From: Anaeramoeba flamelloides
Lineage: Eukaryota > Metamonada > Anaeramoebidae
Direction: 5' to 3'
Assembly: GCA_027625915.1 (NCBI GenBank)
Contig: JANTQA010000048.1
Location: 868,001 to 932,000, forward strand
DNA: 64,000 nt
In this document: in pieces, positions 22,641 to 35,404 of the stretch
Numbering within the stretch: the stretch's first letter is position 1
How the letters are laid out: the number at the start of each line of letters is the position of its first letter
Translations under genes and position numbers: made by a program
The notes under the pieces: generated by a model
The model's database searches: none
The model's input: the letters and a program-made list of their open reading frames with translations, nothing else
What the model was told of the DNA's origin: nothing

Positions 22641-24996
22641 AAAAGTTATTCTTCATAAAAAAATATACCAAAACTCTTTAATATGATTAATCAAAATTAT
22701 AAACTTTATTTTTATTGTAGAGGAATTGTTCATAAAAGCTTTTTTGGTTAGAAAACTTGAGATAATAAATATAAGGATAAAAATCAAAAAGTAAAAATAA
22801 AAAATTCTTAAAAGAGTAAAAAAAAAATATTGAAATTCGAATTCGAAATGTTCCACTCCTAGTACAGCATCTAGTTTTTTTCAATTCGAGGAAGTTGATA
22901 TGAACATTTGATTTTGCTCCATTCTAGAAAATTAACAAAAAAACTAACGAAAGTGGAATGCCAATTCTTACACACAGATTGTGAATTTTTTTTTTTTTTT
23001 TATATTTATAAAGTTTTTTATTAGGTTTTTGTTTTTAATTTCTAAATTATGCTCTAAAAAATTTTCTGAATTTTATTTTTCAATTTTCATATATTATTTT
23101 TTATTTGTTATAAGTTGATCTTTAAACAATACTTTTTCATGATATTTGAAATCAAAAATTGTATAACAGTTAATTATCTATATAAATAAATCTAAAGTTT
23201 CAGTTTGTTATTGTCATAATCATACTTTTATATTGAAAAAAAGGGGATAAAAATTCAATAATATCTATAATTTATTTTTATCATAAAATTTTTATTTTTG
23301 TATATGTTCAAAATTAAAACATAATTTTTTTTTGTTTCTATTTCATTAAAAATGAATAATAATTCTTATTCTAAATCTTTTTGAACTTACGGAGAAGTAA
23401 TCGGAATCTTGTAAAAAAATTGTTTTTAAATAGAGAATTCATAATATAATTATAAATTTAAAAACACTTTTCTATATTATTAAGTTTTACTTATAAAAGA
23501 GATTAAAAAAATGTTTTCTAATCTTTGAAATGAGATTCCATATTTGATATTTTCCACAAGGAGGAGTTTGTAGTGATTAATAATTTTGATTATTCGTTTT
23601 TGACACTTTAATTGCGTAATCTTGATTTTGTATTTCGTTTTTATTTGATGAGTAAAAGGGATTTCTTGTATATATTATTACATATAATCCATTTTTTGAA
23701 GCTTTTAGATTTTTTACTTTCTGAATTTTTTTTATTTTTAAAATAAATGTATTGTATCTTTTTGTTAGCCTTGTATTTTTTATTCTATCTTTAGATGGTT
23801 ATAAAACTGAATAGTAACTGTGGAATTTTTTCATCTTCTTGATCTGTATTTTTGCTGTTTTATCTTTTATATATGTACAGCCCAAATTATAGTTCTTTTT
23901 TTTATATTTAGCACCAATTTTTTTTCTGACGTTTAAACTGTTATTGCATTTATAAATTGTGATTCGGTTAGGAATTAACTTTTTTTTTTTTTTCAAAAAA
24001 ATAAATACAGATGTTATTTTTCTCTTGCAAAAATATTGGAAAAAATATGAAAAATCTTGCTAAATTTTTGAGATCAACATCAATGGCATATGAGTTATTT
24101 TTCTTGAGCAAAAATATTAAAAAAAATATCAAAAATGATGCAATATTTTTTTGAACTACATCACTTAATATATTTGATTTAATAAAAATTTATTCTTTCT
24201 AAAGTAGAATTTTTCTAATAAGAATTTTTTTTTACAAAATTGTAAATGGTTGGTGAATTAATCTGGTCTAAAAAAAGATTTGGTGATATTTTTAAACCAA
24301 ATAAAAAATTTTTTTAGAGTAATGAATAATGTTTAAATAAAAATCAAAACTATATATTGTTAGAATATTAACCAATTGTTTCCATGTTTGAAATATCAAA
24401 CAAAAAGCTTCAATTCTCGATCTATTTTCTCTATTACTCAATTTTGGAAATCAATAATAATTATTTGAATTACTAGAATAAAACCAAACCTAAATGAAAA
24501 TTTCAATTAATAAAGAAAAAATCAAAATTTTTTTATAAAATTATCTTCATACCTATTTGTCTTTATCTCTTTAATTCATATTTTGTCGAAAAAAAATGAA
24601 AAAGTTGATTTTTTTGAAAAACATAAAATTCATTTTAAACAAGATCAATCATCTAAGAACCAAATTGACAATTAACTTTATACTTAATAAAAAATAATAT
24701 TTTTTCGAGTTTTAGGATTATAAACCTTAATTGGATCCAAACCCTAGATTTTTATATAAATTTCTTTTGATTTGGAGCTGACAAGGATCTTAGAAAATTC
24801 CAAAACCAAAATTTTTCCCTTATTTTTCTCTTGAAAAATGAAAATGTTCAAACCCTTGTATCAAAATTGAAATAACAGAGTGTTGGGTGAAGTTTTGAAG
24901 GGTATTATAATTAGGATTAAGAAAAAGAAAAATATACTACATAACCAAATTCTAATGCAACCAATTCTTCAATGTTGAAAATTTCATTTTTTCTTA
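22641..24996. other. Intergenic region, no confident gene
   Basis: AT-rich DNA with many A/T runs. A minus-strand frame (23799-23996; 65 residues, Lys/Asn-rich, with two Cys) might be a relic but has no recognisable domain. No repeat structure was recognised here. Confidence 0.4.
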
Positions 24997-27582
24997 ATGA
25001 TTCTTCAGTTTATTTTAACAACTACCTCCACGTTTTGTCCGTTTCTAATCCTAATTAACTTTTTTTATCAAAAGCCACTTGCTTTGTTGGAGTGTTTAGC
25101 AATTAGTATCCCTATTGGAATTGCAATATCTTCTTGGTTAGCATTATTAATTGCACCAATTATTTCAATCTATATAAGTGATGAGTTAACGCTCATTTTG
25201 TCTCTAGTCTTTTTTCTTTTAACAGTGATTGAATACTATTATTTTTTCATTCTGAAAAAGATCAAAAAAAAAGATGGAAAAGGAAAAGAAAACGAAAAAG
25301 ATAAAGAAAAAGATAAAGAAAAAGAAAATGAAAAAGAAAATGAAAACGAAAAAGAAACTGCAAAAGTAAATGAAAATCAAAATGAAAAAGACAAGACAAA
25401 TGAAAGTAAAACTGAAAAAGAAACAGAAAATAAAAAGAAAAAGGAAAAAAAAAACAAAGTCAAACAAAACAGAAAAGAAAAAGAAAAAGAAAACAAAGTC
25501 AGGAAAAAAATCAGTCATCAACCTAATTTATTCAAACTACTAATGCTTGAATTACAAAACCAAAGACCGTTATTAATTTTCTTTATGGTCTTTTTCCCCT
25601 TTTATCTTGTACTAATCCATTATCATTATTTACCATTTAACAAAGATCAGCAGGAATATTTGACAATGAAGAATTGCTTTGGTGATTTGCCATTCCACCT
25701 GAATATCATATCGTCATTTAAAGAAGGATGCAACAAGCATTGGACCAGTTTAACAGAATTAAAATCCATTATTTCAACTGGATCGACCATTTCTTATCCA
25801 TTTTTAATTGATTTCCATAGCTCCTTGTTACTTTCTTCAAACGAAGCAACAGCTGAAAGCTTTCGAGTTGTTTTAATTTTGGAGTCCTTATTATTAACTG
25901 CCTCGTTCTATATTTTGTTTTATTTTTTCCTTTCAAGATTTTTAAAATCAAAAGTTTTATCTGTTTTCTCTTTAGTTCTGATGTCGCTAATGGGCGGGAT
26001 GGGGTGGTACCATTTTTTAAAAAGTTACCCAGAGAATGATTTTATTCACTATGACTACATCTACCATATCGACAAACATTTAGACTATTATTGGTTTCAA
26101 TTCCTTGACGGTACGCTCATACCACAACGAAGTGCTTTGTTTGGCTATTGCTTTGTTGTTTTTATTTTAAACAGCTTTTATTTATTAATCAAATCTTTTG
26201 GCCGTGACCATGCTGCTCATACGAAGAAGAAGAAGAACGATGAGACTAATATTGATAAGACTAATAATAATAAGAATAAGAATAATAATAATAAAACCCC
26301 AAATTCAAGCACAAAGACAGATTTAAATACAAGTGAAAATGCAAACCAGAAAACCAATACTACTAATAAGAAAGGAGATGAAAACAAAATAATTTTCCAA
26401 TCAAAATTAAATGCAAAGAAAAAGATTATAAAAAAATTTAATTGTATAAATGTTGTGAACCAAATACCAAGCAATTTGAAATTCCAATCAAAAAAAATGT
26501 TATTAAACGGAATATTAACTGGTTTATTGCCCGTTGCGCATTCTCATTCTTTTCTTTCTATTGCGATCTTAACAATATCATTTGCAGTCTTTAATTTCCC
26601 ACTCCGCAAAGGCAAGAGAACAAAAAAGAAAATTTTAAATTATATTATATTGTGGGCAATCTACGGGATCTCAGCAAATGTCTTGGCCATTCCGCAATTA
26701 TTTTTGTTTAAGGAAAGATCATCAAACAGATCTTTTTTTTTTAAAATTCAGCCCATTTGGGAAAAAATTGATCACAGTGTGCCTTGGTTCCTTGTAAATG
26801 GGTTTGGCACGACATTGATATTAGGATCTATTGGTATTTTTTTTATCAAATTAAAAAAATTGATACATTTTGTAACCCCTTTTTTATTATTGTTTATCTT
26901 TGGTATACTGGTTAAAGTCCAGCCCTGGGAATATGATAATATCAAAATATTAAATATTGCTTTTTTTGTCATCACCCCAATAGTAATAAATTTGCTATAC
27001 AAAATGTTGACATTTGTTAATAAGTCAAACCATAATATCGTAATCAAAAAAATTGGTAGAATGTTTATTCTTTTTTTGTTTGTTTCCTGTATAGCCTCCA
27101 GTTGCTTATCGTTATATGGGATCTTTTTCATGACAAATGGCTTGTTTTCACAAGAATATATCCAAACTGGCGAATTTATTAAACAATCATCAAACGAAGA
27201 CCAAATCTTTTTGTCTTCCAATTATTATTTACATAATAATCCTGCGACAATGTTTGCAGGTAGGCAGCTGTGGCTTGGTCACGTTAGTTGGGTCAATAGC
27301 CACGGTATAGATTTATCAACCAAATATGAATATTTGTTGATGCTTATGAGAGAGTATATTTTGCCCTACCATTTCAAAAAAATTTTAAATAATTTTGACG
27401 AGAATAATGTAACTTTTGTTTTGAACTCCTTTGATAAATCTATACCAACAAAGCACTTGACGAGAATGGGGTTTGCTTCAATTTATCAGTCAGATAATTT
27501 CCAAATTTTTGAACGGGTGATCTCAATTGAAAATAAAAGACGATATAACGGAAACAAAAACGATCTAACAGTAGGATGGTAA
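24997..27582 (+). CDS. Polytopic membrane protein, GT-C glycosyltransferase-like
   Basis: Intronless frame of 861 residues. Three hydrophobic helices (about 2-85) precede a charged Lys/Glu/Asn linker (about 88-170). Then come about eight to ten further helices, broken by an Asn/Thr/Lys linker (about 405-470). A loop after the fourth helix carries GDLPFHLNIISSFKEG. Later blocks are TGLLPVAHSHSF and QPWEYDNIKI. Membrane proteins with an acidic first lumenal loop, His-rich helix starts and a PWxxDNxK-like block are found among GT-C-fold sugar transferases and related uncharacterised families; assignment to that fold is inference. A soluble C-terminal part (about 715-861, from IKQSSNEDQIFLSSNYYL) resembles the lumenal domain of such enzymes. 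The likely site is the ER or another endomembrane. The low-complexity linkers are probably insertions between helices. Start: first ATG, directly before the first helix. Confidence 0.8.
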   Translation: MILQFILTTTSTFCPFLILINFFYQKPLALLECLAISIPIGIAISSWLALLIAPIISIYISDELTLILSLVFFLLTVIEYYYFFILKKIKKKDGKGKENEKDKEKDKEKENEKENENEKETAKVNENQNEKDKTNESKTEKETENKKKKEKKNKVKQNRKEKEKENKVRKKISHQPNLFKLLMLELQNQRPLLIFFMVFFPFYLVLIHYHYLPFNKDQQEYLTMKNCFGDLPFHLNIISSFKEGCNKHWTSLTELKSIISTGSTISYPFLIDFHSSLLLSSNEATAESFRVVLILESLLLTASFYILFYFFLSRFLKSKVLSVFSLVLMSLMGGMGWYHFLKSYPENDFIHYDYIYHIDKHLDYYWFQFLDGTLIPQRSALFGYCFVVFILNSFYLLIKSFGRDHAAHTKKKKNDETNIDKTNNNKNKNNNNKTPNSSTKTDLNTSENANQKTNTTNKKGDENKIIFQSKLNAKKKIIKKFNCINVVNQIPSNLKFQSKKMLLNGILTGLLPVAHSHSFLSIAILTISFAVFNFPLRKGKRTKKKILNYIILWAIYGISANVLAIPQLFLFKERSSNRSFFFKIQPIWEKIDHSVPWFLVNGFGTTLILGSIGIFFIKLKKLIHFVTPFLLLFIFGILVKVQPWEYDNIKILNIAFFVITPIVINLLYKMLTFVNKSNHNIVIKKIGRMFILFLFVSCIASSCLSLYGIFFMTNGLFSQEYIQTGEFIKQSSNEDQIFLSSNYYLHNNPATMFAGRQLWLGHVSWVNSHGIDLSTKYEYLLMLMREYILPYHFKKILNNFDENNVTFVLNSFDKSIPTKHLTRMGFASIYQSDNFQIFERVISIENKRRYNGNKNDLTVGW

Positions 27583-27615
27583 ATGTGTATAATCAATTGA
27601 TAATTTCAAAACTTA

Positions 27616-27781
27616 TACTTTTTTTTTTCTTTTTTGTTTTGTTTTCTTTTTCTCTTTCTTTTTCTTTTTCTCTTTTCTTTTCTTTTCTCTTTTCTTTTTT
27701 CTTTTTTTTCTTTTTTCTTTTCTCTTTTCTTTTTTATCTTTTTCATTTTCTTTTTGTTTTTCTTTTTCTTCATTTTCTTCT
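27616..27781 (+). repeat. Long homopyrimidine tract (TTTTC-type) after the membrane protein gene
   Basis: About 165 bases that are almost only T and C (repeats of TTTTC and TTTTTC), starting about 35 bases after the stop codon at 27582. It is likely in the 3' untranslated region or terminator zone of that gene. Frames through it (Phe/Ser- or Lys/Glu-rich) are artefacts of the repeat. Confidence 0.85.
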
Positions 27782-30700
27782 GTTATAATTAAATTTTGTG
27801 TTTTTGAATAATTCAAAGCTGTTTTTTTCACTAATAATCAAAAAAAAATAAATTGGTTTTTAGTTGGAAATTTGGGCTGTTAGTATGCATCAATTATTAG
27901 CAGAAATTTATTCTAAATTTGAAATAAGATGTACTAAATCTTTTAATTACAACAAATTAAATGATCTTCTGATTACATTACAATAATTTAATTATAATTT
28001 GATTCAAAATATTAATTTTTGTTTTTAGTGTTAATATTTTAAATTACAAATAAAAATATTTTTTTTCTTTTTTAGAATAATATATAATATTTATTTTTTG
28101 AAACCACATTGGGTGGTAAAAGTAAATTTAATAATAAAAACATTGCAAATTTTATTTAATTGTTTCTAAATTTAAATTCTATTTTGACCATTTTTTATAA
28201 TTGTTTGATTAAGAATAAAGTTTTTTTTTATTAAATAAATGTTTTCAAAATTCAACTTTACTTGGGTTTTTCTTTCAATTATAAAATGGTTGTTCAGAAT
28301 TGTTGTTCAATGTTAAATTGATCATTTTTATCAAAAAGTGAAAGTTTCAGAATTTGGTAATATCGGTTGGAGTTTATAATATGAAATTATGAATTTATGG
28401 TTTTATTGTAAAGATATTTTAAATATTCAAAAAACACTATACCCGTTAAAGTGTGGGTTTTGAAGTGGTTAAAATTATAACTTCTATTATAAAGGGTGGG
28501 TAAACACAGTTATAAGAAGCATGTAAAACTTAATTTTGGTTTTCAAAAATAATGTTAAAATAAAGTGTTTTCAAAAAAAAATAAAGAGTATATGCAAAAT
28601 AAAAAATAAAACAATAAAAAATGAAGAATTCAAAAAAGTAATAAAGTTAAATGTTCTTAGGTAATGGAATAGTGATGAATTTGTGTTTATAGGATACAGA
28701 ATCATTTATATTTGAAATTTTTTCTCCATATATCTTTTTGGGTTATATGGGATGTGGAAATTTTCGATAGTAGAGTAATAACTTTTTTTATTTTCATTTT
28801 CCCTGACTGTTCTTCTAATCTTTATTATCAATGGTAAAAATTTGAAAATTTTTGATTTTTTTGTGATCTTTTTTCCCTTATTTATTAATTATTCATATCT
28901 TTTAAATTATAAATGAAATGATTGAAAATTATTTTTTTTCCAAATAATATGTGTTTTCAGATAAACTCCCTTTACATTTTTGTATGGTGTCGTGATTGTA
29001 ATAACATTAATAAATAATTTTAATATTATTAAAGTTGCTAATTATTTCTTGTTTAGATGTGAACATTTTCTCAATCCGGTTGCCTGAAAATTAGCTAATT
29101 TTATAATGTGTTTTTTTGTATTCACTTTTCTTGTGAATAGTTAATATTGTCTTGTATTGGCTAAATATGTGTCTTGTAGATATTATATGATGTTTTTTGG
29201 TCCTATTTTTTCTCAGATAATAGATTTTATCTCATCCATTTTTAATCTTTCAATTGGATTATTCAAATTTATTGATTTTAGTTTTTTATTATTATTAGTA
29301 TTTCTCTAGAGAATCAATTAGATCCAGTGTTGTGTGAGGTAAAAAAATATATTCGTGTTTATTTGGTATATTTTTGGTATAATATAGGTAAATCATCTCT
29401 TCTTCACTTTGTAAAGGATTAATAAACTTTTTACTCTTGAATTGTGCTGAAAATTGGGAAATAGTTGAAAAGAATTTTCCACCTGATTGGAGATAATTTT
29501 ATAAACTCTTTTTCAGTCAAAGAGGCCCAGTTCTATTTAAGAAATAGAATACCTTCTATGGGTTTAATTCATTGTACTTCTTAAACTAAAATTTAAATTT
29601 TTAGATCATAATCATTTTTTCTCATTTTACAAAATTTTTTTTTTTTTGTATTTTTTAATTTTTTTTGTTTTTTTCTTTTTTATTTTTTTTTTTAAGAGAT
29701 TTTAATTTGAAAAAAAAAATATTTGAAACTCCAAATTAACATTCAGTAAAGTTAGGCTGTGTATGTTCTTTCAAAATTTATACATATACAAGTGCAAAAT
29801 CTTATTATCAATAATTTGATTTTTTCTAAAGAAAATTGAGAATTTTGCATGAGAATTTCCAATGAAAAGGGTTAAAAAAATTTTTTTAAGGGGGTTGTAA
29901 TTTTTGTCAATAAAACGAAACCTTGTCTAGATCTTGAAAATTTTTTTTTTTGTAATTTGTGTTTAGACTAATGAAATGGATGAGTTAGCCTCATTTAAAC
30001 AATTAATTGATTTGAGTCTCCTTTATGAAATCCAAAATTTGCTTGTTTCCAATATAAAACGAAAAAAAGTAACCTATTATTTTGTTTAAGAATTACATCA
30101 AATCTTGAAAATGGGAAAACATATTTTTCCTTTTATGTTGGAAAGTATTGATTTCAAAGGCAAATTTTTTATTTGGTAATTTTTTCTTTGATTAATATTT
30201 CAATTCAAATCTTAGCCCACAAAACTAATTGTGGTATAGGTGATTCAATAAATGAATGGTTGATAGAAGATTAACTCCAATTTATCAATTAAATTGAGAT
30301 CTATTAAGTAAAAAAATTTTTTACTTTAAGGTTTTGACAAAGTTGTTTTCTTGTTTCCAAAAAATGAAAAAAAATTGCAAAAAAAAATGTTCAAATTTGA
30401 AAAATTTTTTTAAAAAAATTGTTTGGTCTTATTCAAAAGAATCCTTATAACAATTCAATTCATTTTAGGCAGAAAAAAAATGATTTTGAATTTTAAGGAT
30501 AAAATTAACTAATTACAAAATACCTTCAAGAAAATTTTATTTTGAAAAATCGAATTTTGTCTTAATACAAAAACAAAATTTCAGAGTAAATTTTTTACAT
30601 GAGTTTTAAATTTTGATTATTATAACTACTATCATCTTAAAAAAAATACAATTATTTTTTAATCCGTTGAATATATCAATTTTTTTGGTTAACCAAAAGT

Positions 30701-31800
30701 TTTATTTCAAAAAAGAAAAAAAATCTTTATATTAATATTACTGGTAACAAAGAAATGTTAGAGTATAATAATTGATCAAAATTCCAATAAACAGGGTAAA
30801 AACTAGATAAATTGTGAGAAAAAAAAAGAATTTAATAGTTTTCTTTATTAGAAAAAATGTAAAAAAAAAATTGATCTCACTAAACTAATTTTCTTTTATG
30901 GCTTTCTTATTCTATCAGAATTTTTTGACACTTGGGATCTACAAAATTTGTAAGTCGAGAATACCACCAATAACATATTTTAAAATTTTGTCTTGTTGTC
31001 GTAGAAGACTAGTCCCTTAACATTTTTTTTTTTTTGAAATTTATGGTTTGTTCAGGCTTTTCTTTAATGATTATCAACTCTAATACAAAGTTTATTATTT
31101 CTCCTATTTCTAAACAATCTAAGGTTGTTTTGATTCTTAAAAATAAAGTGACTTTTTCATTTTCACTGGGCCTTTGAGTGAAATGGAGTTTACTTTATTA
31201 GTTTATCAATTCAAAACCAAGTTCCACTTTTTAGCCTAAATGTTAAACCTTAACAAGTTTCACAGACTCTGAGAACTGCATTTATTTCAGTCAATCGTTA
31301 AAGTAGAAGTTACTAATATAACGCTTGGAAAATTCTCTCTTTAAAAGGCCCACAGTTTTACACTTAACCCTAAACATTCAATTAATTTTACAAAAAGTTA
31401 TCAGACAAAAAAAACTGGATTTTTATTATTTAAAAAGTGGTGTTAAACTGTTTCATTTGTCTAAAAAGAAAAGGCTTTAAAAACATAAATCACCTGAAAA
31501 AACAATCAAAAGCAAAAGGGTTTATTGAGGATTAAAAATTATTCAAAAACATACTAAAATCTACAAGGAAAGATCAATTATTTAGAAAAAACTCTTTGAA
31601 GTAGATCCTTTTTTTATATTTTGAAAAAATCAAATTTTCTATTTTTTCAATAAAAAAATCTATTAAAGTCTTGTTAACGAGGATAAAGAATACATATGAA
31701 GAATACTAAATTTTAATCAGTTTATTTAAAAACCTCTTGAAAAAAAAGCAAAAAGAAAGGAAGAAAAAAAAAAAGAAAAAAAAAGCTAAAATTTAAGTTA
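27782..31800. other. Intergenic region with scattered exon-like bits, no gene called
   Basis: Mostly AT-rich. Short plus-strand stretches with acceptor- or donor-like edges occur near 28692-28770 (DTESFIFEIFSPYIFLGYMG), 29311-29338 (NQLDPVLCE before GTAAAA) and 30216-30275 (HKTNCGIGDSINEWLIED then stop). Frames of 20-30 codons arise often by chance at this base composition and I could not join them, so none is called a gene. A fragment of the family at 55276 lies near 29515-29545. Confidence 0.35.
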
Positions 31801-31823
31801 TTGAAATGTAAAAGACTCAGAGA

Positions 31824-32205
31824 ATGGACCATGATTCATCAAAATTCAGTGAAAAGACTCTCGGTGCATTAGCTTTCATCACAGTCAATTACATTGCTAA
31901 AAAGAAAGGTGTTTATGTTTAATTCATCAAAAAAAAAAATAAAAACAATTAAAAGAAAGAAAGAAAAAAAAATAAAGTAGAAAAAAAAAAAAACAAGAAT
32001 ACAAAAGAAAAAATTTTTAAGAAAAGTATTTTTTAAAAAAAAATGAATTATGTAAATCACAAATATCTTAAAACAGAGAAGTGAATCTGTAATTTCTTTC
32101 TTAAAAAAAGGGTTACCAATTCTTTTCTTCGTAAATTATTAATGTACGTAATTTTAAAAAGCATTTATTATTTTAGAAACGTTTTTGGGGAGATTTGAAA
32201 ATAAA
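31824..32205 (+). CDS. Candidate first two exons of an unrecognised small gene
   Basis: ATG at 31824 opens MDHDSSKFSEKTLGALAFIT and VNYIAKKK, ending at 31908 before a GTGTTT donor. An exon of 29 nt (32177-32205), between an ATTTTAG acceptor and a perfect GTAAGT donor, joins in frame (ETFLGRFENK). A third exon is not certain: ATTATATTTCC from about 32333 (acceptor AACAG) gives a short Phe/Ile-rich end. Alternatively, exon 1 may join 32405 or 32417 (GFYSAVDDLGLLVHYFD). The codon choice of the first exon (GAC, TTC, ATC, GTC) is gene-like. I do not recognise the protein. Confidence 0.3.
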
Positions 32206-32399
32206 GTAAGTCTGAGAATCATGCAGAGAGTTAATTTCTTTGATCTGAAAAAAGAGATACATTGTGTAAGAAGTTAAATTACCTTTTACAAAATATTTGA
32301 TGCTGTGTGGTGATATAGTTTTTAAGTAACAGATTATATTTCCATCCCTTCTCTTCTTCATTATTACCAAATACAAGAATCTCTCCAAATAATTTCTAA

Positions 32400-34639
32400 A
32401 AAAGGCTTTTACTCAGCAGTTGATGATTTAGGTTTATTAGTCCACTATTTTGATACAAAAAAAAGAATATAAATTTTGACTGAAAATTTCCATAAGCAGG
32501 AGAAGAAAGTGTTAACAGTCGAAAAAAAACCTACACTAGGTTTGTGTTGAGTGTTTTATTAAAATACCAAGTATAATTTTTACAGTTTATTCAATAACCG
32601 TGTAAATTGTTTTTTTCAGACTTTAAGTGTTGTTTTTTAAATGATTTGTTTTTGTAAGTTATTTTCTTTTGAACAATTGTGTTTTCTTATTTGGTTGTTG
32701 AAGCGAAATGTTTTCTAGAGTGTGTTTATTTTTAAAAACGGAAGTCTGTCTTGTCATAAAGATTTTCCTTATCCGATAAGTTTCAAACACTAAAATTTTT
32801 TCAAAGATTCCACCAAAATATGTATTCTTCTAATTGAATGAAAAATCCAAAATTCTTTTTGTAATTAATGAGTATTGATATTTTGAGAGATGTAATTCTT
32901 TCTTATTATAAAAGTTTTTGAGATACAACTTATTTGAAAAATGTATAACTTTTGGGAATGTTCTTGAAGAATTTTCATGTCTAAAATTTAAACTGATTAA
33001 GTTTTTTTTCAATTCTATAATATTGCTTCATTTAGGATTCTTGTTTCACTTTGGTACAGATCCCAAAAAAAGAACCTCAAAAACACATAAATAGAAAATT
33101 TTGACAGATTATAAAAGATAATTTTTAAGTTTTTGGTTAAAGTAAAAAAAGAAAATAAAGTGAAATTTTTTTTCATATCATTTTTTTGAAAAACTTGTAA
33201 AATTTAGGAAATGATTTTTCAACATTTGGTATTAAAAAGTTTTTCAGAAAACCTTGGTCATTTTTTCATATTGTTTTTTTTCGGAACAATTGGATTATTT
33301 GGTGATAAATTAGTACAAATTACTTTCTCATTGCTCTTAAATGAGTTGATTGAACTTGGAAGGTTGTAGAAAAAAGATTTGGTAAAATGATCTATTGTAT
33401 AAACTTTTGATTCAAAAAGTATGGTTTTACTGAAACGTATTATTTAGGAATAACAAAATAAAATTCAAAACCCCTGTTTCAAAAAAATAAGAAAACATTA
33501 AAAAAAAAAAAATGTTATTTCAAAAACAAAACAAAACTTTTTCAAAATACAAAACAAAAAGGTCGACATCATTTATTAAAACAACTTTACTCTAAATTTT
33601 CTTTACCACTTAAAATACTTATTGAGAACTTCCCAAGGACACCCTAACACCCTGTAGTGCGTTTAGTTAATATATTATTTTAAATTCACTTATCCAAAAG
33701 TATTTTTATTTTGAAGAAATTGTAGAAAAAATTCCTAATTTCAAAGTGAAAAATTAAAAAAAACAAAAAACGAAAGAAATATAGTATTTATTTTCATAAG
33801 ATGTGGGTAGTTAAACGCCATAAACAACAACATTTACCCACTTAAGATAAATGATTTATCATTTTTAAAGTAATACATTTTCCCCAATTAATTTCCAATA
33901 AAATGATCTGATCCTTTTGATTTGGATTTTCAAATTTAAAAACCAAAAAGAGATATTTGTTCTAAAATATTTTTGTTTTGAAGAAATCTCAATTTTATTA
34001 TTTTTTGAGAGATTTATATGAATAAATAAAAATATCATATTTGATCTTCTTTAAAAAATATAAGAAAAATAAATCAAATATAAATCTCTAGTGGAATTTA
34101 AAAATTGATTATCTATTTTATTCACAGATTTGTCTTAAATTTCCTCAAATTTAAAAGATTTGGGATTTAATCTTTTTGGATATTTAGAGTATAACCAATG
34201 TGTGGTTATTATTAAAATAAATATTTTGATAATATCTATTTATTCTTATTATTATTTTATTAGAATTAATCACTTGAATTATTTTCCCTGTTTGAAAATA
34301 TTTACAAAATTGAGAAATAATAATAAGGTCTACTGACATATTTACGAATTATTTTATTACTGATATACTCTAATAATTAAGTCTTGTTATTAATTATCGA
34401 TCAAAAATTATCATATTAGAGAGGATTTGTTTCCAGTTAAATGTTGAATTTTTCAGCTTTTTTAAAAAAAATTTTTTGGGAGAATTTTTAATAAAAAGAT
34501 TTGGTTTTTTTTCTTGTATTATTTTGTTCAACAAAATTAAAAAATTGAATCAAAATGTTTTCTGACTCAAAATTAATATATTTTTTTCAAATTATAATAA
34601 TTATTAAAATTTTTTTTGAAATTTGCTAGATTTTTTATA
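32400..34639. other. Intergenic region upstream of the syntaxin, no confident gene
   Basis: AT-rich. One open plus-strand stretch (about 33209-33370) after an AATTTAG codes MIFQHLVLKSFSENLGHFF and onward, hydrophobic and of uncertain meaning. A degraded GAAGTGAAAA-family repeat lies at about 33115-33170. Nothing else supported. Confidence 0.35.
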
Positions 34640-34832
34640 TTTGTGTATTTTAAAAATTTTTGATTTAATCAAGAATCTTAATACTTGGTTTAATTGAGTT
34701 TTAAAATTATTGTAATTTTTTTTTGGAATATTGGGGATTTTTTATACAGAGTTATTTTAAAACTTAGTAAGTTTCATTTAAAAATTATTTGTACACCTCT
34801 TTACAGACAATTAGATTTCTTTCTTCTACGAA
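34640..34832 (+). repeat. Left arm of an inverted repeat flanking syntaxin exon 1
   Basis: Blocks such as AAGAATCTTAATACTTGGTT, ATTGGGGATTTTTTATACAG and AGATTTCTTTCTTC recur as reverse complements at 36366-36552. The two arms, about 190 bp each, bracket exon 1 of the syntaxin gene with about 1.5 kb between them. Confidence 0.75.
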
Positions 34833-35404
34833 AATATAAATATATTTTTTTTTTGAAATAAATCGGAAATAAGTTGGGTATTGAACATTATCAAAAATGA
34901 ACAATAGGTAGCAAACTTTTAAAAACAATAATTCGTTTCTCAAAACACCATTTAAAAGTAATTTTGCTCTTTTAATTATCAGACTTTTACTTAGTTTTTC
35001 AATTTCAAGATCGTTAAAATTTTTTTGAATTTTGCATTAAATTTACAAAAGATTATTTTGCATAAACTATTCCCTGAAAAGATAAATGAATTCAAAACAC
35101 AGACAATTTTCAAGATTAAGAAGAGGAATGTCTCTGGAATAAATATTATAGACAAAATTCCAATAGATTGTAAAATATGAGAATACACGGGATTGAAAAA
35201 ACAAATCAGGTTATTTTTCATTTTCTTTCTTTCACTTGTTATTTTAAAAATACTCTATACTCATAACGAGATCAAAAAACAATCTGCTTTTAAGACTTGA
35301 TTTCAAATAACTTTTCCCAAATTTACAAGAAGAAAAGAAGAAAAAAAAAATAACAATTTTTCTTTATTCGCCACCCTTCCTCGATCAAATTTGAAAATAA
35401 CCCG

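Noticed and set aside
25219-25521. Phe-rich frame antisense to the Lys/Glu linker of the membrane protein
   Set aside because: Mirror of low-complexity coding sequence on the other strand.
29389-29424. GKSSLLHFVKD-like string resembling a GTPase P-loop
   Set aside because: The frame does not fit the preceding exon-like piece and stops almost at once; no other GTPase motifs nearby.
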